Source: Lawsonella sp012842085 (GTDB taxonomy: Bacteria > Actinomycetota > Actinomycetes > Mycobacteriales > Mycobacteriaceae). From it: a stretch of 64,000 nt of DNA. Each line of letters starts with the position of its first letter. The stretch's first letter is position 1. The DNA lies in NCBI GenBank assembly GCA_036749735.1, contig DAINXV010000002.1, forward strand, positions 124,001 to 188,000. The letters are read 5' to 3'. Both the position numbers and the translations under genes were made by a program. The notes under the pieces were generated by a model. It did no database searches. It was not told the DNA's origin and worked only from the letters and a program-made list of their open reading frames with translations. This document shows, piece by piece, positions 1 through 7,655 of the stretch.

Positions 1-353
1 ATAACAGCATCAACGATGTTCTGGAAGACGGCACAAGTATCTACCGTGACGTGGACGAGCGGGGTGTTGGTCTTTTTATCAACAATGATGACTGCACGAG
101 CTAGGTAACGTTGGCGAATGCCGTGCGCAACCTGTTCAGTCTGGGAAAAGCCCATCATGCCCTGGCCGGCACAAGCGCCCGTGATGTCGGCCATGCCGAG
201 ACCGACGAGCCACTCACCCTTTTTGTGGGGGACGATAGGAGCGGCATTGGCTTTAGCTGAGGTGACTGCGCCGGAACCTGCTCCGCTGCCTAAAGTGACA
301 GCGGCACCACCAACGGCAGTCGCCTTAAGTAGTGAACGACGTGAGAGTTTCAA
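1..353 (-). CDS. Neutral ceramidase, N-terminal part (runs off left edge), TTG start, Tat signal
   Basis: The first 117 residues of a secreted neutral/alkaline ceramidase, an enzyme that hydrolyses the amide bond of ceramides. It starts at TTG (353-351), 8 bases after an AAGGA ribosome-binding site; an ATG at 369-367 is in another frame and stops after 14 codons. The N-terminus reads KLSRRSLLK followed by an Ala/Gly-rich stretch, a twin-arginine export signal. After it come VGLGMADITGACAGQGMMG and FSQTEQVAHGIRQRYLARA, which align with the same positions of the full-length ceramidase at 5335-7455 (QGMMGYSEEEQVARGLRSPYYARA). Catalytic residues lie beyond the edge, so activity cannot be judged. 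It is divergent from the ABC ATPase gene. Confidence 0.85.
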   Translation of the reverse strand, partial: MKLSRRSLLKATAVGGAAVTLGSGAGSGAVTSAKANAAPIVPHKKGEWLVGLGMADITGACAGQGMMGFSQTEQVAHGIRQRYLARAVIIVDKKTNTPLVHVTVDTCAVFQNIVDAV

Positions 354-781
354 CAGAGGATCCTTCCATTATTAATTGAGCCGCCTCTCTCGGCTTACAC
401 GCTGGAGAGAAAAAGGGGATGAAACCTGGCAGACAGTGTTTTATCCTTATTGGCTATAGCTCTAATTTAATGCACTAATCGTTATTAATTCGCTGTTTAC
501 GGGCCAAAAGAAAAACTGCCTGGAACAGAATTCATAAAGAATATGAGTTTAAAACTCTTAAAGCGCTACAACAGGCAGTTTTACAGGGTAAAGACCGCTT
601 TTGATAAAAGCTAAACTAAGAAAATTTGTGTAAATACACATAATTTGAGGACGATTTTTGCTACCCCTGGTATGGAAAATATTGCCAGATAAAGCGACAT
701 AGAAAAGGTTGAGTTTTTGTGTGTTCAACCACCCCAGCGGTACTGGTAGCATCAAGCTCAGTGAATTCTGTGAGGGAAGGT
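354..781. other. Intergenic region between divergent ceramidase and ABC ATPase genes
   Basis: An A+T-rich stretch of 428 bases with no convincing gene; a 99-codon minus-strand frame at 558-857 has no family resemblance and overlaps the ABC gene. It must hold the promoter of the ceramidase (minus) and probably of the ABC ATPase (plus). The visible structure is a perfect 11 bp inverted repeat (512-522 and 572-582) with a nested 6 bp repeat, entered separately. The motif GCAGACAGT at 429-437 recurs in inverted orientation upstream of the second ceramidase. Confidence 0.6.
512..582. repeat. 11 bp inverted repeat with nested 6 bp repeat
   Basis: Arm AAAACTGCCTG at 512-522 is the exact reverse complement of CAGGCAGTTTT at 572-582, 49 bases apart. 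Inside, GAGTTT (545-550) and AAACTC (552-557) pair around one base. The outer 3' arm ends in TTTT, so a terminator-like role on the plus strand is possible, but no plus-strand gene ends nearby. It could also be a small mobile remnant or an operator pair. Confidence 0.5.
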
Positions 782-1603
782 ATGTCGGCAAGCGAAAAAG
801 TTGTTGATGCTCAGGACGTACTGCTGTACCGCGGTAAAACAACTCTAGTAGGTCCACTTTCGTGGACAGTTGAACGTGGTCAGCAATGGATCATCTTTGG
901 CCCCAATGGTGCTGGAAAAACCTCCTTACTCTCCTTGCTGTGCGCAGAATACTATCCTTCGCGCGGCACATTGGAGGTGCTAGGGGAGCGTTTTGGGAAG
1001 ACTGACATCACGGAACTACGAACCCGAATCGGGGTATCGTCCAACTCCCTCGCGCGGCGCATACCGGGCGGAGAAAAAGCCATTGATGTGGTTCTTTCTG
1101 CAGGTTATGCCAATATCGGGCGCTGGAAAGAAGACTATGAGCAACTCGACTTTGACCGTGCCCACACTCTTTTAGAGGACTTCTCAGTTATCCACCTCAA
1201 AGATCGTGAGTTCGGGCGTTTGAGCGAAGGGGAGCGCAAGCGAGTATTAATTGCCCGCGCTTTAATGACAGACCCGGAACTGCTTTTATTGGATGAACCG
1301 ACCGCTGGCCTGGACCTGGGTGGCCGCGAAGATTTGGTGGCCATGCTGGAACAACTGGCTCATGACCCCTACGCCCCCGGCATCATTATGGTGACCCACC
1401 ATGTGGAAGAAATACCGCGCGGATTTAGCCACGGCATGATCCTGCGGGAGGGGCGCATTGTTAAACAGGGTCCCATTAACTCTGTCATCAACTCTGAGAC
1501 GATGACGGAGGCTTTCCGTCAACCCATAGTTGTGGAACAGACGGAAGGGCGCTTCTTCGCACACCGTGACTACAACCCAGGACGACACATTGTCGAATAC
1601 TAG
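782..1603 (+). CDS. ABC transporter ATP-binding protein (Rv3041c-like)
   Basis: A stand-alone ABC ATPase of 273 residues. Visible motifs are Walker A GPNGAGKTS (about residues 40-48), a signature LSEGERKR (about 147), Walker B LLLLDEPTAGLDL (about 166-178) and the switch histidine in MVTHH (about 206). The frame is open to a GTG at 719, but ATG 782 is preceded by a purine-rich GAGGGAAGG and gives the usual ABC N-terminus, so it was preferred. No permease lies next to it, and the transported substrate is unknown. The stop overlaps the start of the following crotonase-like gene, as with Rv3041c and its neighbours near echA17 in M. tuberculosis. Confidence 0.85.
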   Translation: MSASEKVVDAQDVLLYRGKTTLVGPLSWTVERGQQWIIFGPNGAGKTSLLSLLCAEYYPSRGTLEVLGERFGKTDITELRTRIGVSSNSLARRIPGGEKAIDVVLSAGYANIGRWKEDYEQLDFDRAHTLLEDFSVIHLKDREFGRLSEGERKRVLIARALMTDPELLLLDEPTAGLDLGGREDLVAMLEQLAHDPYAPGIIMVTHHVEEIPRGFSHGMILREGRIVKQGPINSVINSETMTEAFRQPIVVEQTEGRFFAHRDYNPGRHIVEY

Positions 1604-2168
1604 AAGTGACGCCACGGACTTCCCACACTTGCTTTATTGGCGGTTTACACAGTATCGCAACATTTGGATATTCCAGTTGGATGATCCCCCCTTCAACAGT
1701 TTGCGACTGCGACACTGGGAAGAGTTGAAAGGCCTGCTGGGGCAGTTACAGACTGCACTGGAAAGTTCCGACACTATTGCCGGGCTGGTCATTGTGGGAA
1801 GCAAAAAAATGTTTTCGGTGGGGACGGAAGACAGCAGTATCGACGGCAACAGCGCGCTCAGGGCTGCGCTCGACCACGTTCGCAAAGACACCTACACGTT
1901 GCTCAGCCGCTGTGCGGCACAGATCCCAGTAGTGGCTGCACTTAGTGGCTACGTAAAAGGCGATGCATGGGAGTTAGCCACCCGCTGTACCTATCGCGTA
2001 ATGGGGGATAATGCGCGGCTAGTTCCCTCATCAGAGAGCTCTTATATGACTGCCCAGGAGGGGCACGGTGCGGGGCTCGTAGATGAACTAGTAGGGCCCG
2101 ACTATGTGTTAGCCCGAGCCCAGGAATGGGTATCTGAGCAGTCAGCTAGCAACTTAGGTGACGTTTAG
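1590..2168 (+). CDS. Shortened enoyl-CoA hydratase/isomerase-family protein (EchA17-like)
   Basis: A crotonase-superfamily protein of only about 192 residues; family members are usually 250-270. The N-terminal strand WIFQLDDPPFNSL and the KKMFSVGTE region (the oxyanion-hole segment, normally F..G.D) are recognisable, as is VVAALSGYVKGDAWELATRCTYR, where the family usually has G.A.GGG.ELA. About 40 residues that normally follow are missing before GAGLVDELVG. The start is inferred at TTG 1590, 7 bases after AGGA and overlapping the ABC gene; an ATG at 1530 lies deep inside that gene. The position matches echA17 (Rv3039c). Catalytic competence is doubtful. Confidence 0.7.
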   Translation: MSNTRSDATDFPHLLYWRFTQYRNIWIFQLDDPPFNSLRLRHWEELKGLLGQLQTALESSDTIAGLVIVGSKKMFSVGTEDSSIDGNSALRAALDHVRKDTYTLLSRCAAQIPVVAALSGYVKGDAWELATRCTYRVMGDNARLVPSSESSYMTAQEGHGAGLVDELVGPDYVLARAQEWVSEQSASNLGDV

Positions 2169-2220
2169 TTAGCTCTCAATTAGACTGCGAAGATAACTCG
2201 TAAAAATCGGGAACGGAGGC

Positions 2221-3258
2221 ATGGTGTCAGCGGATCAACCGTCACAACAACCACATCGACATGCGACTGCCGAAGAGGTAGAAGCCGCTTACCAAGACAC
2301 CAAATTAGCGCAAGTCCTCTACCACGACTGGGAATCCGAAACCTACGACGAAAAATGGTCTATTTCCTTCGACGATAGATGCATCACCTACGCCCGTGGA
2401 CGCTTCGACCAGGCCACCACCCGCACCATCCGCAACGATGAAATCCCCTACGAAAAAGCACTCGAATTAGGTTGTGGAACTGGGTTTTTCCTCCTCAACT
2501 TGATGCAGTCGGGAGTGGCACAAAAAGGGGAGTTGACGGATCTTTCCCCCGGCATGGTGGAGGTGGCGCTCCGCAACGGACGCAACTTGGGGCTCGACGT
2601 GGATGGGCGAGTCGCAGATGCGGAAACAATTCCCTATCCCGACAACACCTTCGACCTGGTGGTGGGGCACGCCATGCTGCACCACATTCCCGATCCGGAA
2701 CAGTCGCTCGCGGAGGTTCTGCGAGTGCTGAAACCCGGTGGGCGTTTTGTTTTCGCCGGTGAACCCTCCACAACAGGAGATCGGTATGCGCGCTTTATTA
2801 GCACCTTGACGTGGAAGCTAGTTACCAACGTCACCCGCCTTCCCTTCCTCAACAAATGGCGCCGGCCCCAACAAGAGCTAGACGACTCTTCCCGCGCACA
2901 AGCATTGGAAGCAGTGGTAGACATCCACACATTTACCCCCACCGAATTAGCTGACATCGCGCGGCGGGCAGGAGCGGTACGGGTAAAGGTTTCTGCAGAA
3001 GAGTTTGCAGCAGCCCTGGAAGGGTGGCCCATCCGGACATTTGAGGCGGCAGTGCCCGACGAGAAACTTTCCTTCCGCTACCGGCTTTTCGCATTTAATT
3101 TGTTTAAAGCAGCAACCTGGTTGGATGAACACTTTTTCAACAAGTTCATTCCCCAAAGCTGGTTCTACAATCTTTTGGTGACAGGGACGAAACCCTATAT
3201 CAATGCGCGGCCTCGCACACCAGGTCCTTCTAAAAACCCACTGCCTTTAAGTAGATGA
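2221..3258 (+). CDS. SAM-dependent methyltransferase (Rv3038c-like)
   Basis: A class I S-adenosylmethionine-dependent methyltransferase of 345 residues. The SAM-binding motif I is LELGCGTGFFLLNL (about residues 81-94), followed by LTDLSPGMVEVA, an acidic DAETIPYPDNTFDLVVG and HHIPDPEQSLAEVLRVLKPGG, the classic UbiE/COQ5-like pattern. ATG 2221 has a GGAGG ribosome-binding site. The length and position between the crotonase and the next methyltransferase match Rv3038c, a gene in the neighbourhood of the mycobacterial methylglucose lipopolysaccharide locus. The methyl acceptor cannot be read from the sequence. Confidence 0.85.
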   Translation: MVSADQPSQQPHRHATAEEVEAAYQDTKLAQVLYHDWESETYDEKWSISFDDRCITYARGRFDQATTRTIRNDEIPYEKALELGCGTGFFLLNLMQSGVAQKGELTDLSPGMVEVALRNGRNLGLDVDGRVADAETIPYPDNTFDLVVGHAMLHHIPDPEQSLAEVLRVLKPGGRFVFAGEPSTTGDRYARFISTLTWKLVTNVTRLPFLNKWRRPQQELDDSSRAQALEAVVDIHTFTPTELADIARRAGAVRVKVSAEEFAAALEGWPIRTFEAAVPDEKLSFRYRLFAFNLFKAATWLDEHFFNKFIPQSWFYNLLVTGTKPYINARPRTPGPSKNPLPLSR

Positions 3259-3289
3259 GATCGCGTTAGCTACCGACGTAAGGAACGCT

Positions 3290-4561
3290 ATGGCTTTTCA
3301 CTGTACTGCCGCCGACGTCGCCTGGTGGGGCACCACCGATGTGCAAGAAGTCATTGCCGCTGCGGAGTCTTTCCCCTGGACTTCCGAAGACACTTTTGCG
3401 AGCACAACCAAGTTGCGTAAACAATTCCCAGATTTGACTCCCGCGCAGGTCAATAGCGTCATCGAACTGGTACAAGCGCGCCGGCTAGCAGCCGAAAAAC
3501 TAGGTGACGAGACTGCCGCTTGGTTGCTTACTAAAGAAACTGTGCAACAAGCGACCGCCCGACCTGTCGTCGACCACCGAGCTGACCGGCTTGCGGCGGC
3601 ATGTGCCGCTCAAACAGTAACGGGAATCCACGACGCTACCTGCTCCATCGGCACCGAAGTAGCGGCGTTGCTACGGAAAAACATTGACGCAAGCGGCAGT
3701 GACATCGATGAAGTACGGCTGGCGATGGCTAAACACAATGTCCCAGCCGCCAACTTCCAGCAAGCAGACGCATTGACCCCCACCTGGAGTGCGGACACCG
3801 CGACCCTGATTGATCCAGCACGTAGAAGCAGCACCGGGCGGCGTCTATACCGCGGCCCAGAAGCTACCATCCCCACCCTCACAGCGGTTTTAGAGACATA
3901 CCGAGATCGGCCATACGTCATTAAAGCGGCACCCGGCATTGACTGGGAGGGACTTTTTCATGACGGATGGGGAACCGGCCCCTGGTCTGGGGAAGTTGAA
4001 ATCGTCAGCATCACCGGAAGTAAACGCGGCGGAGTGAAAGAAGCCGCACTCTGGTCAACCGAGTTTGCTGACGAGAAGGTGAACCGGCGTGCCACCGTGC
4101 TGGCACCCGATGGCGCCATTGTGGATACCGTCACCGACCATCCGGAAAACATCAGCCGCGCCCAGTCCCAAGACATCCAAGAACCTGGAAGTATCATTGT
4201 GGAACCCGATGGCGCGATAGTCCGTTCTGGTCTGGTACGCGAGTGGGGTGCGCTCCATGGACTGTGGCTGATGGATGAATACATCGCTCACCTTTCAGGC
4301 GACAATCCGCCGGTTGATGTGCCCTACTACCAGGTGCAAAAACAACTTCGCTTCCATAAAAATGACCTCAAGAAAGCCTTCCAAAAAATGCCTACCTCTG
4401 CCCTGGAAGTGCTGGTACGGGGGATTGAGCTAGATCCCGCTCTGGTGCGCAAACAAGTACTTGGAAAACCCGTAAAAGACGCTCCCGCCCGCACTCTTAT
4501 CGTGACGCGGATAGGGGATAATGCCGCCGCATTTATCTGTAGTGAACGTCGTGTTGGGTAG
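3290..4561 (+). CDS. Class I methyltransferase with THUMP-like C-terminal domain (Rv3037c-like)
   Basis: A 423-residue protein resembling Rv3037c. Motif I is DATCSIGTEVAALL (about residues 109-122), and DPARRSSTGRR (about 172) is the DPxR motif typical of this family. The last about 80 residues, containing PYYQVQKQLRFHKNDLKKA, form the THUMP-like domain. ATG 3290 has an AAGGA site. Rv3037c lies in the mycobacterial MGLP gene cluster and a role in sugar or RNA methylation has been suggested, but the acceptor here is unknown. It lies 9 bases upstream of the acyltransferase gene, which nevertheless appears to have its own start signal. Confidence 0.8.
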   Translation: MAFHCTAADVAWWGTTDVQEVIAAAESFPWTSEDTFASTTKLRKQFPDLTPAQVNSVIELVQARRLAAEKLGDETAAWLLTKETVQQATARPVVDHRADRLAAACAAQTVTGIHDATCSIGTEVAALLRKNIDASGSDIDEVRLAMAKHNVPAANFQQADALTPTWSADTATLIDPARRSSTGRRLYRGPEATIPTLTAVLETYRDRPYVIKAAPGIDWEGLFHDGWGTGPWSGEVEIVSITGSKRGGVKEAALWSTEFADEKVNRRATVLAPDGAIVDTVTDHPENISRAQSQDIQEPGSIIVEPDGAIVRSGLVREWGALHGLWLMDEYIAHLSGDNPPVDVPYYQVQKQLRFHKNDLKKAFQKMPTSALEVLVRGIELDPALVRKQVLGKPVKDAPARTLIVTRIGDNAAAFICSERRVG

Positions 4562-4564
4562 CAT
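4559..4564 (+). promoter_or_regulatory. -10 box of a leaderless start (acyltransferase gene)
   Basis: TAGCAT ends 6 bases before the ATG at 4571, so transcription would start at the A of the start codon. It overlaps the end of the upstream gene. No good -35 is visible. Confidence 0.45.
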
Positions 4565-4570
4565 GAGGCT

Positions 4571-5311
4571 ATGACAACGATGTGGGGCGCGCCGTGGAAT
4601 GAACGGCGCCAAGCGGCAAAGCGACGCGATCCCCAGCAGGCTAAGTTTCTGACCTGGGATTCGCTGAAATGGGTGTTTCGCAATAAGGCATACACGCCGT
4701 GGTATTTGGTGCGCTACTGGCGACTGTTGAAATTCCGGCTCCGGAACCCGCACATTGTTCTGCGGGGCATGGTGTTTCTGGGGAAAGATTGCGACATTCA
4801 CTGCCGCCCGGGATTAGGTCGGATGGAGATCGGACGGTGGGTGCATATTGGCGACAAAACCGCCCTGCGGTGCCATGAAGGGTCACTCCGGATTGGCGAC
4901 AAAGCAGTGTTTGGGAAAGATGTCGTCATCAACTCCTATTTGGACACGGAAGTGGGAGCCAACACCCTGATTGCAGACTGGTCCTATATTTGCGATTTTG
5001 ACCACGTCACCACCGACATCACAGTACCTATCAAGGACCAAGGCATTGTGAAAGGGCCCGTCCGTATCGGACCAGATTGCTGGTTGGCCACCAAAGTGAC
5101 CGTTACCCGCGACACCTACATTGGGCGTGGCTGTGTTTTGGGTGCGCACGCCGTCGCAAAAGGGAAACTTCCGGAATACAGCATCGCGGTTGGTGCTCCC
5201 GCGCGGGTGGTGAAAAACCGGAAAGAGGAGTGGGACGCGCAAGCCGCAGCACGCGCCCAGCACGCAGCAGACCTAGCCGATATTGAACGCAAAAAGCAAC
5301 AACTCAACTAG
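4571..5311 (+). CDS. Hexapeptide-repeat acyltransferase (Rv3034c-like)
   Basis: A left-handed beta-helix acyltransferase of 246 residues. From about residue 70 the protein is made of hexapeptide repeats (IGRWVHIGDKTALRC, IGPDCWLATKVTVTRDTYIGRGCVLGAHAVA) and ends with SIAVGAPARVVKNR, the usual closing motif of the acetyl/maltose transferase group. A Lys/Glu/Ala-rich helical tail follows. Rv3034c, its likely counterpart, belongs to the mycobacterial MGLP locus, where sugar hydroxyls are acylated with short acids. It is convergent with the ceramidase gene, only 23 bases away. The acyl donor and acceptor are inferred, not shown. Confidence 0.8.
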   Translation: MTTMWGAPWNERRQAAKRRDPQQAKFLTWDSLKWVFRNKAYTPWYLVRYWRLLKFRLRNPHIVLRGMVFLGKDCDIHCRPGLGRMEIGRWVHIGDKTALRCHEGSLRIGDKAVFGKDVVINSYLDTEVGANTLIADWSYICDFDHVTTDITVPIKDQGIVKGPVRIGPDCWLATKVTVTRDTYIGRGCVLGAHAVAKGKLPEYSIAVGAPARVVKNRKEEWDAQAAARAQHAADLADIERKKQQLN

Positions 5312-5334
5312 GCCTGCGCGCGCCGATTCAGCAC

Positions 5335-7455
5335 CTAATTATTGACGCGGAAGGCAGGGGAGACACCCCGATAGGTGGTCAGCTTGCCATTGGCATCTTT
5401 GGACTCACCGAACTGCAACATGCGGTACATTCCGGTGGGTTGATTCTTCGGAATATTCCAGATGACGACGGTCTTGGATTCCGTCTTGCCAACACGTTCC
5501 CAATGGAGCATCGTCTCGTAATCCGAGTCGTCATAAACCCGTACCCACTTGCCGCCAACTCTGCGTTCCACAGCCGTGTAAGTGTTGTTGCGACGCAGAC
5601 GGTTATTGGGGTGAGCACCCACAAAAGCCACTTCTGCTTTGTCGCCCCGGTGGTACCCACGCTGCGGGGGCGTCAACACATCTCCGAACTTCCTACCCTC
5701 GGGGGCAGTATCGGCAGGCACTGCTGGCAGCCAGCTTGGGGTGAACCAATCATAGTTGTCCGGTGCAGGGCCGGGAGGGGTGGGCTTCTTGTCCCGCATG
5801 TCGCGGGCAAGTTTGGCAAAGATCTGCAGCCAGGCGCCCAAAGTTTCGCGACCGTACTGTGTTTCGCCACCCTCGTACTGGCACATCACGTACTCTTCGG
5901 GTGTCGCAACATACTGGTTGTACGAGTTGGTGTAGCCCTGGAAGACCACATCTTCAAGGTCGTAACCCAAAATCTTGGAGACCAGACGGCGGGTCCGCAG
6001 ACCCGCAATGATGGTGAACTCGGAGGGGCTGCACACTAACGTCAGCTGGTCACAGAAACGCACAAGCTGTGCCGGTACCACCTGCGGAATCCAGGGAACT
6101 GGAGGTAGGTAACCCAGCGGCAGCAACGGTACTTTTGGTTCGTGGGCTAGGAGGTGTTTGCGGGGAATCTTTGGCATTTCGGTAATGCCCAGAGCCTTGA
6201 ACACTCCCTCCAAGGTGGGCATACTCCACCCTTCCTTCACGAACGGAACACCCCAGGTGGGGCAACGCACGTTGTCCTCTTCCGAACAGGCCGTTCCGGA
6301 GCCGCCCATAATGGCGGGCGTCGTGTACCAGGTGTTCCCGTCGACAGTGTAGGGCGGTTCCACTTTCTGGTTGCTGATGTCGAAGTAGGTGTAGCGCACA
6401 TCCAGCCGCAGACCAGACACAGGCTGGGCATTGTCGAACGCTTCTTTGCAGGCCTTGAACTGACGCTCTGCAATAATCTCGTTATTGCGCACAAAGTCAG
6501 TGCCTGCAGGGCCGGTGGGCTTGCGTTTTACCACACCAATATTCGGGGTGATGTCACCCGCGTTGGTTTGGGAGAACGCCGCAATGAAGTCCTTGTGACC
6601 GCGCAGATAGCGGACTCCCTTCTCATCGTGTTCCCACATGTAGGAGGCCAAGCCCTTGTTGTCCGGGGCAATGTAGAAGTTGGCATCCGTCATAGAAGTG
6701 CCGTGAGTGGCGTACCAGGTGATGGCGCCAACATCTGTCGAGCCGTGCTGGATGCGGAGGACACGCACCTGCGGATCCATTGCCTGTGGGTAGTAGGCCT
6801 GGTCTTCTTTCGGGTTGTTGCGGAAAGCAACGAGGGACCGGTTGGCGCCTGCAGTGTAGAGCGTGGAATGGCCGAGCAGGAGGCGTGCCGGTTTAATGCG
6901 CTTGTGCGCCATGTCGATAGCTTCACAAATGCCAGCCACTTCGGCTTTGAAACTGTTTTCCATAAAACCGCTGGTCGCCATGTTGTAGGCGAGGTTGTGG
7001 GAGGTGCCACCACAGGAGTTGTGGTTGTGGGTCGCGGTGATACAAATATGTGACTCGGGGTAGAGCTTGCCGTACTTCTTTTCGCAATGCTTGATAACTT
7101 CGCGGTGGAGGGATTCAAAGAAGCACGCCATATCCACGTTGACGTAGACGAGCCGCTGTTTTGTGGTGTTATCAACAAAAATGAAGGCGCGGGCATAGTA
7201 GGGGCTGCGCAGACCCCGCGCGACTTGTTCCTCTTCAGAGTAGCCCATCATGCCTTGACCGGCCACAGCACCAGTCATGGAGGAGATCCCGAGCCCTACT
7301 GAAAAACCTTCACCTGTGGCAGGTCCGGTTATTTTGGTGCGCGGACTAGCTTTAGCGGTGGGGGTGCGACCTGGGCTAGCGCTGGTGCCGGCCAATGCGG
7401 TGGCTGCACCGGCCACGGCGGTTGCTTGTAAAAGTTTTCGACGACTGATCTCCAT
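5335..7455 (-). CDS. Neutral ceramidase, full length, Tat-exported, Thr at the nucleophile site
   Basis: A 706-residue neutral/alkaline ceramidase that should release sphingosine and fatty acid from ceramide outside the cell. Residues 1-35 are a Tat signal (ISRRKLLQATAVAGAATA). The zinc-site segments are present: ATHNHNSCGG (141-150), TWYATHGTSM (246-255), SPSEFT (476-481) and NSYNQYVATPEEY (510-522). The hexapeptide that carries the family nucleophile, normally GDVSPN, reads GDITPN (300-305), so Thr303 replaces Ser. A C-terminal beta-rich domain follows. ATG 7455 has AGGAGG 8 bases upstream. The gene sits at the place of Rv3033 in the MGLP locus, 200 bases downstream of the GT4 gene and on its strand. 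Confidence 0.9.
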   Translation of the reverse strand: MEISRRKLLQATAVAGAATALAGTSASPGRTPTAKASPRTKITGPATGEGFSVGLGISSMTGAVAGQGMMGYSEEEQVARGLRSPYYARAFIFVDNTTKQRLVYVNVDMACFFESLHREVIKHCEKKYGKLYPESHICITATHNHNSCGGTSHNLAYNMATSGFMENSFKAEVAGICEAIDMAHKRIKPARLLLGHSTLYTAGANRSLVAFRNNPKEDQAYYPQAMDPQVRVLRIQHGSTDVGAITWYATHGTSMTDANFYIAPDNKGLASYMWEHDEKGVRYLRGHKDFIAAFSQTNAGDITPNIGVVKRKPTGPAGTDFVRNNEIIAERQFKACKEAFDNAQPVSGLRLDVRYTYFDISNQKVEPPYTVDGNTWYTTPAIMGGSGTACSEEDNVRCPTWGVPFVKEGWSMPTLEGVFKALGITEMPKIPRKHLLAHEPKVPLLPLGYLPPVPWIPQVVPAQLVRFCDQLTLVCSPSEFTIIAGLRTRRLVSKILGYDLEDVVFQGYTNSYNQYVATPEEYVMCQYEGGETQYGRETLGAWLQIFAKLARDMRDKKPTPPGPAPDNYDWFTPSWLPAVPADTAPEGRKFGDVLTPPQRGYHRGDKAEVAFVGAHPNNRLRRNNTYTAVERRVGGKWVRVYDDSDYETMLHWERVGKTESKTVVIWNIPKNQPTGMYRMLQFGESKDANGKLTTYRGVSPAFRVNN

Positions 7456-7508
7456 GGGAGGGGCCTCCTCGCAGACTCAACGGTGGGGTGACATAACTGT
7501 CTGCTTTC

Positions 7509-7595
7509 ATCATGAAACAAGCATGATAAAAATTTTTGGGTTTCACCCGAATGGAAATCCGTCGATTATTAAGGAAGGTCTAAAACTATCCTTAA
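7509..7595. repeat. Two small inverted repeats upstream of the ceramidase
   Basis: ATCATG (7509-7514) and CATGAT (7522-7527) are separated by 7 bases, and TTAAGGA (7569-7575) and TCCTTAA (7589-7595) by 13. Both lie in the 200-base gap upstream of the ceramidase start (7455) and are candidate operators. No gene was seen in this gap. Confidence 0.4.
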
Positions 7596-7655
7596 AAGAG
7601 GGTCTTATGCTGCAGCAATGACTGCGTAAATAGCTGTCTACCAGGAATTTAAAAA

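Noticed and set aside
118..375. 85-codon plus-strand frame at the left edge
   Set aside because: The minus strand encodes a Tat signal and ceramidase N-terminus over the same bases from a TTG start.
558..857. 99-codon minus-strand frame in the ceramidase-ABC gap
   Set aside because: Overlaps the ABC gene start and the inverted repeat, and lacks a ribosome-binding site, -10 box at leaderless spacing or family similarity.
6154..7053. 299-codon plus-strand frame opposite the ceramidase
   Set aside because: Mirror reading of a strongly supported coding region; no start signal and no recognisable motif.
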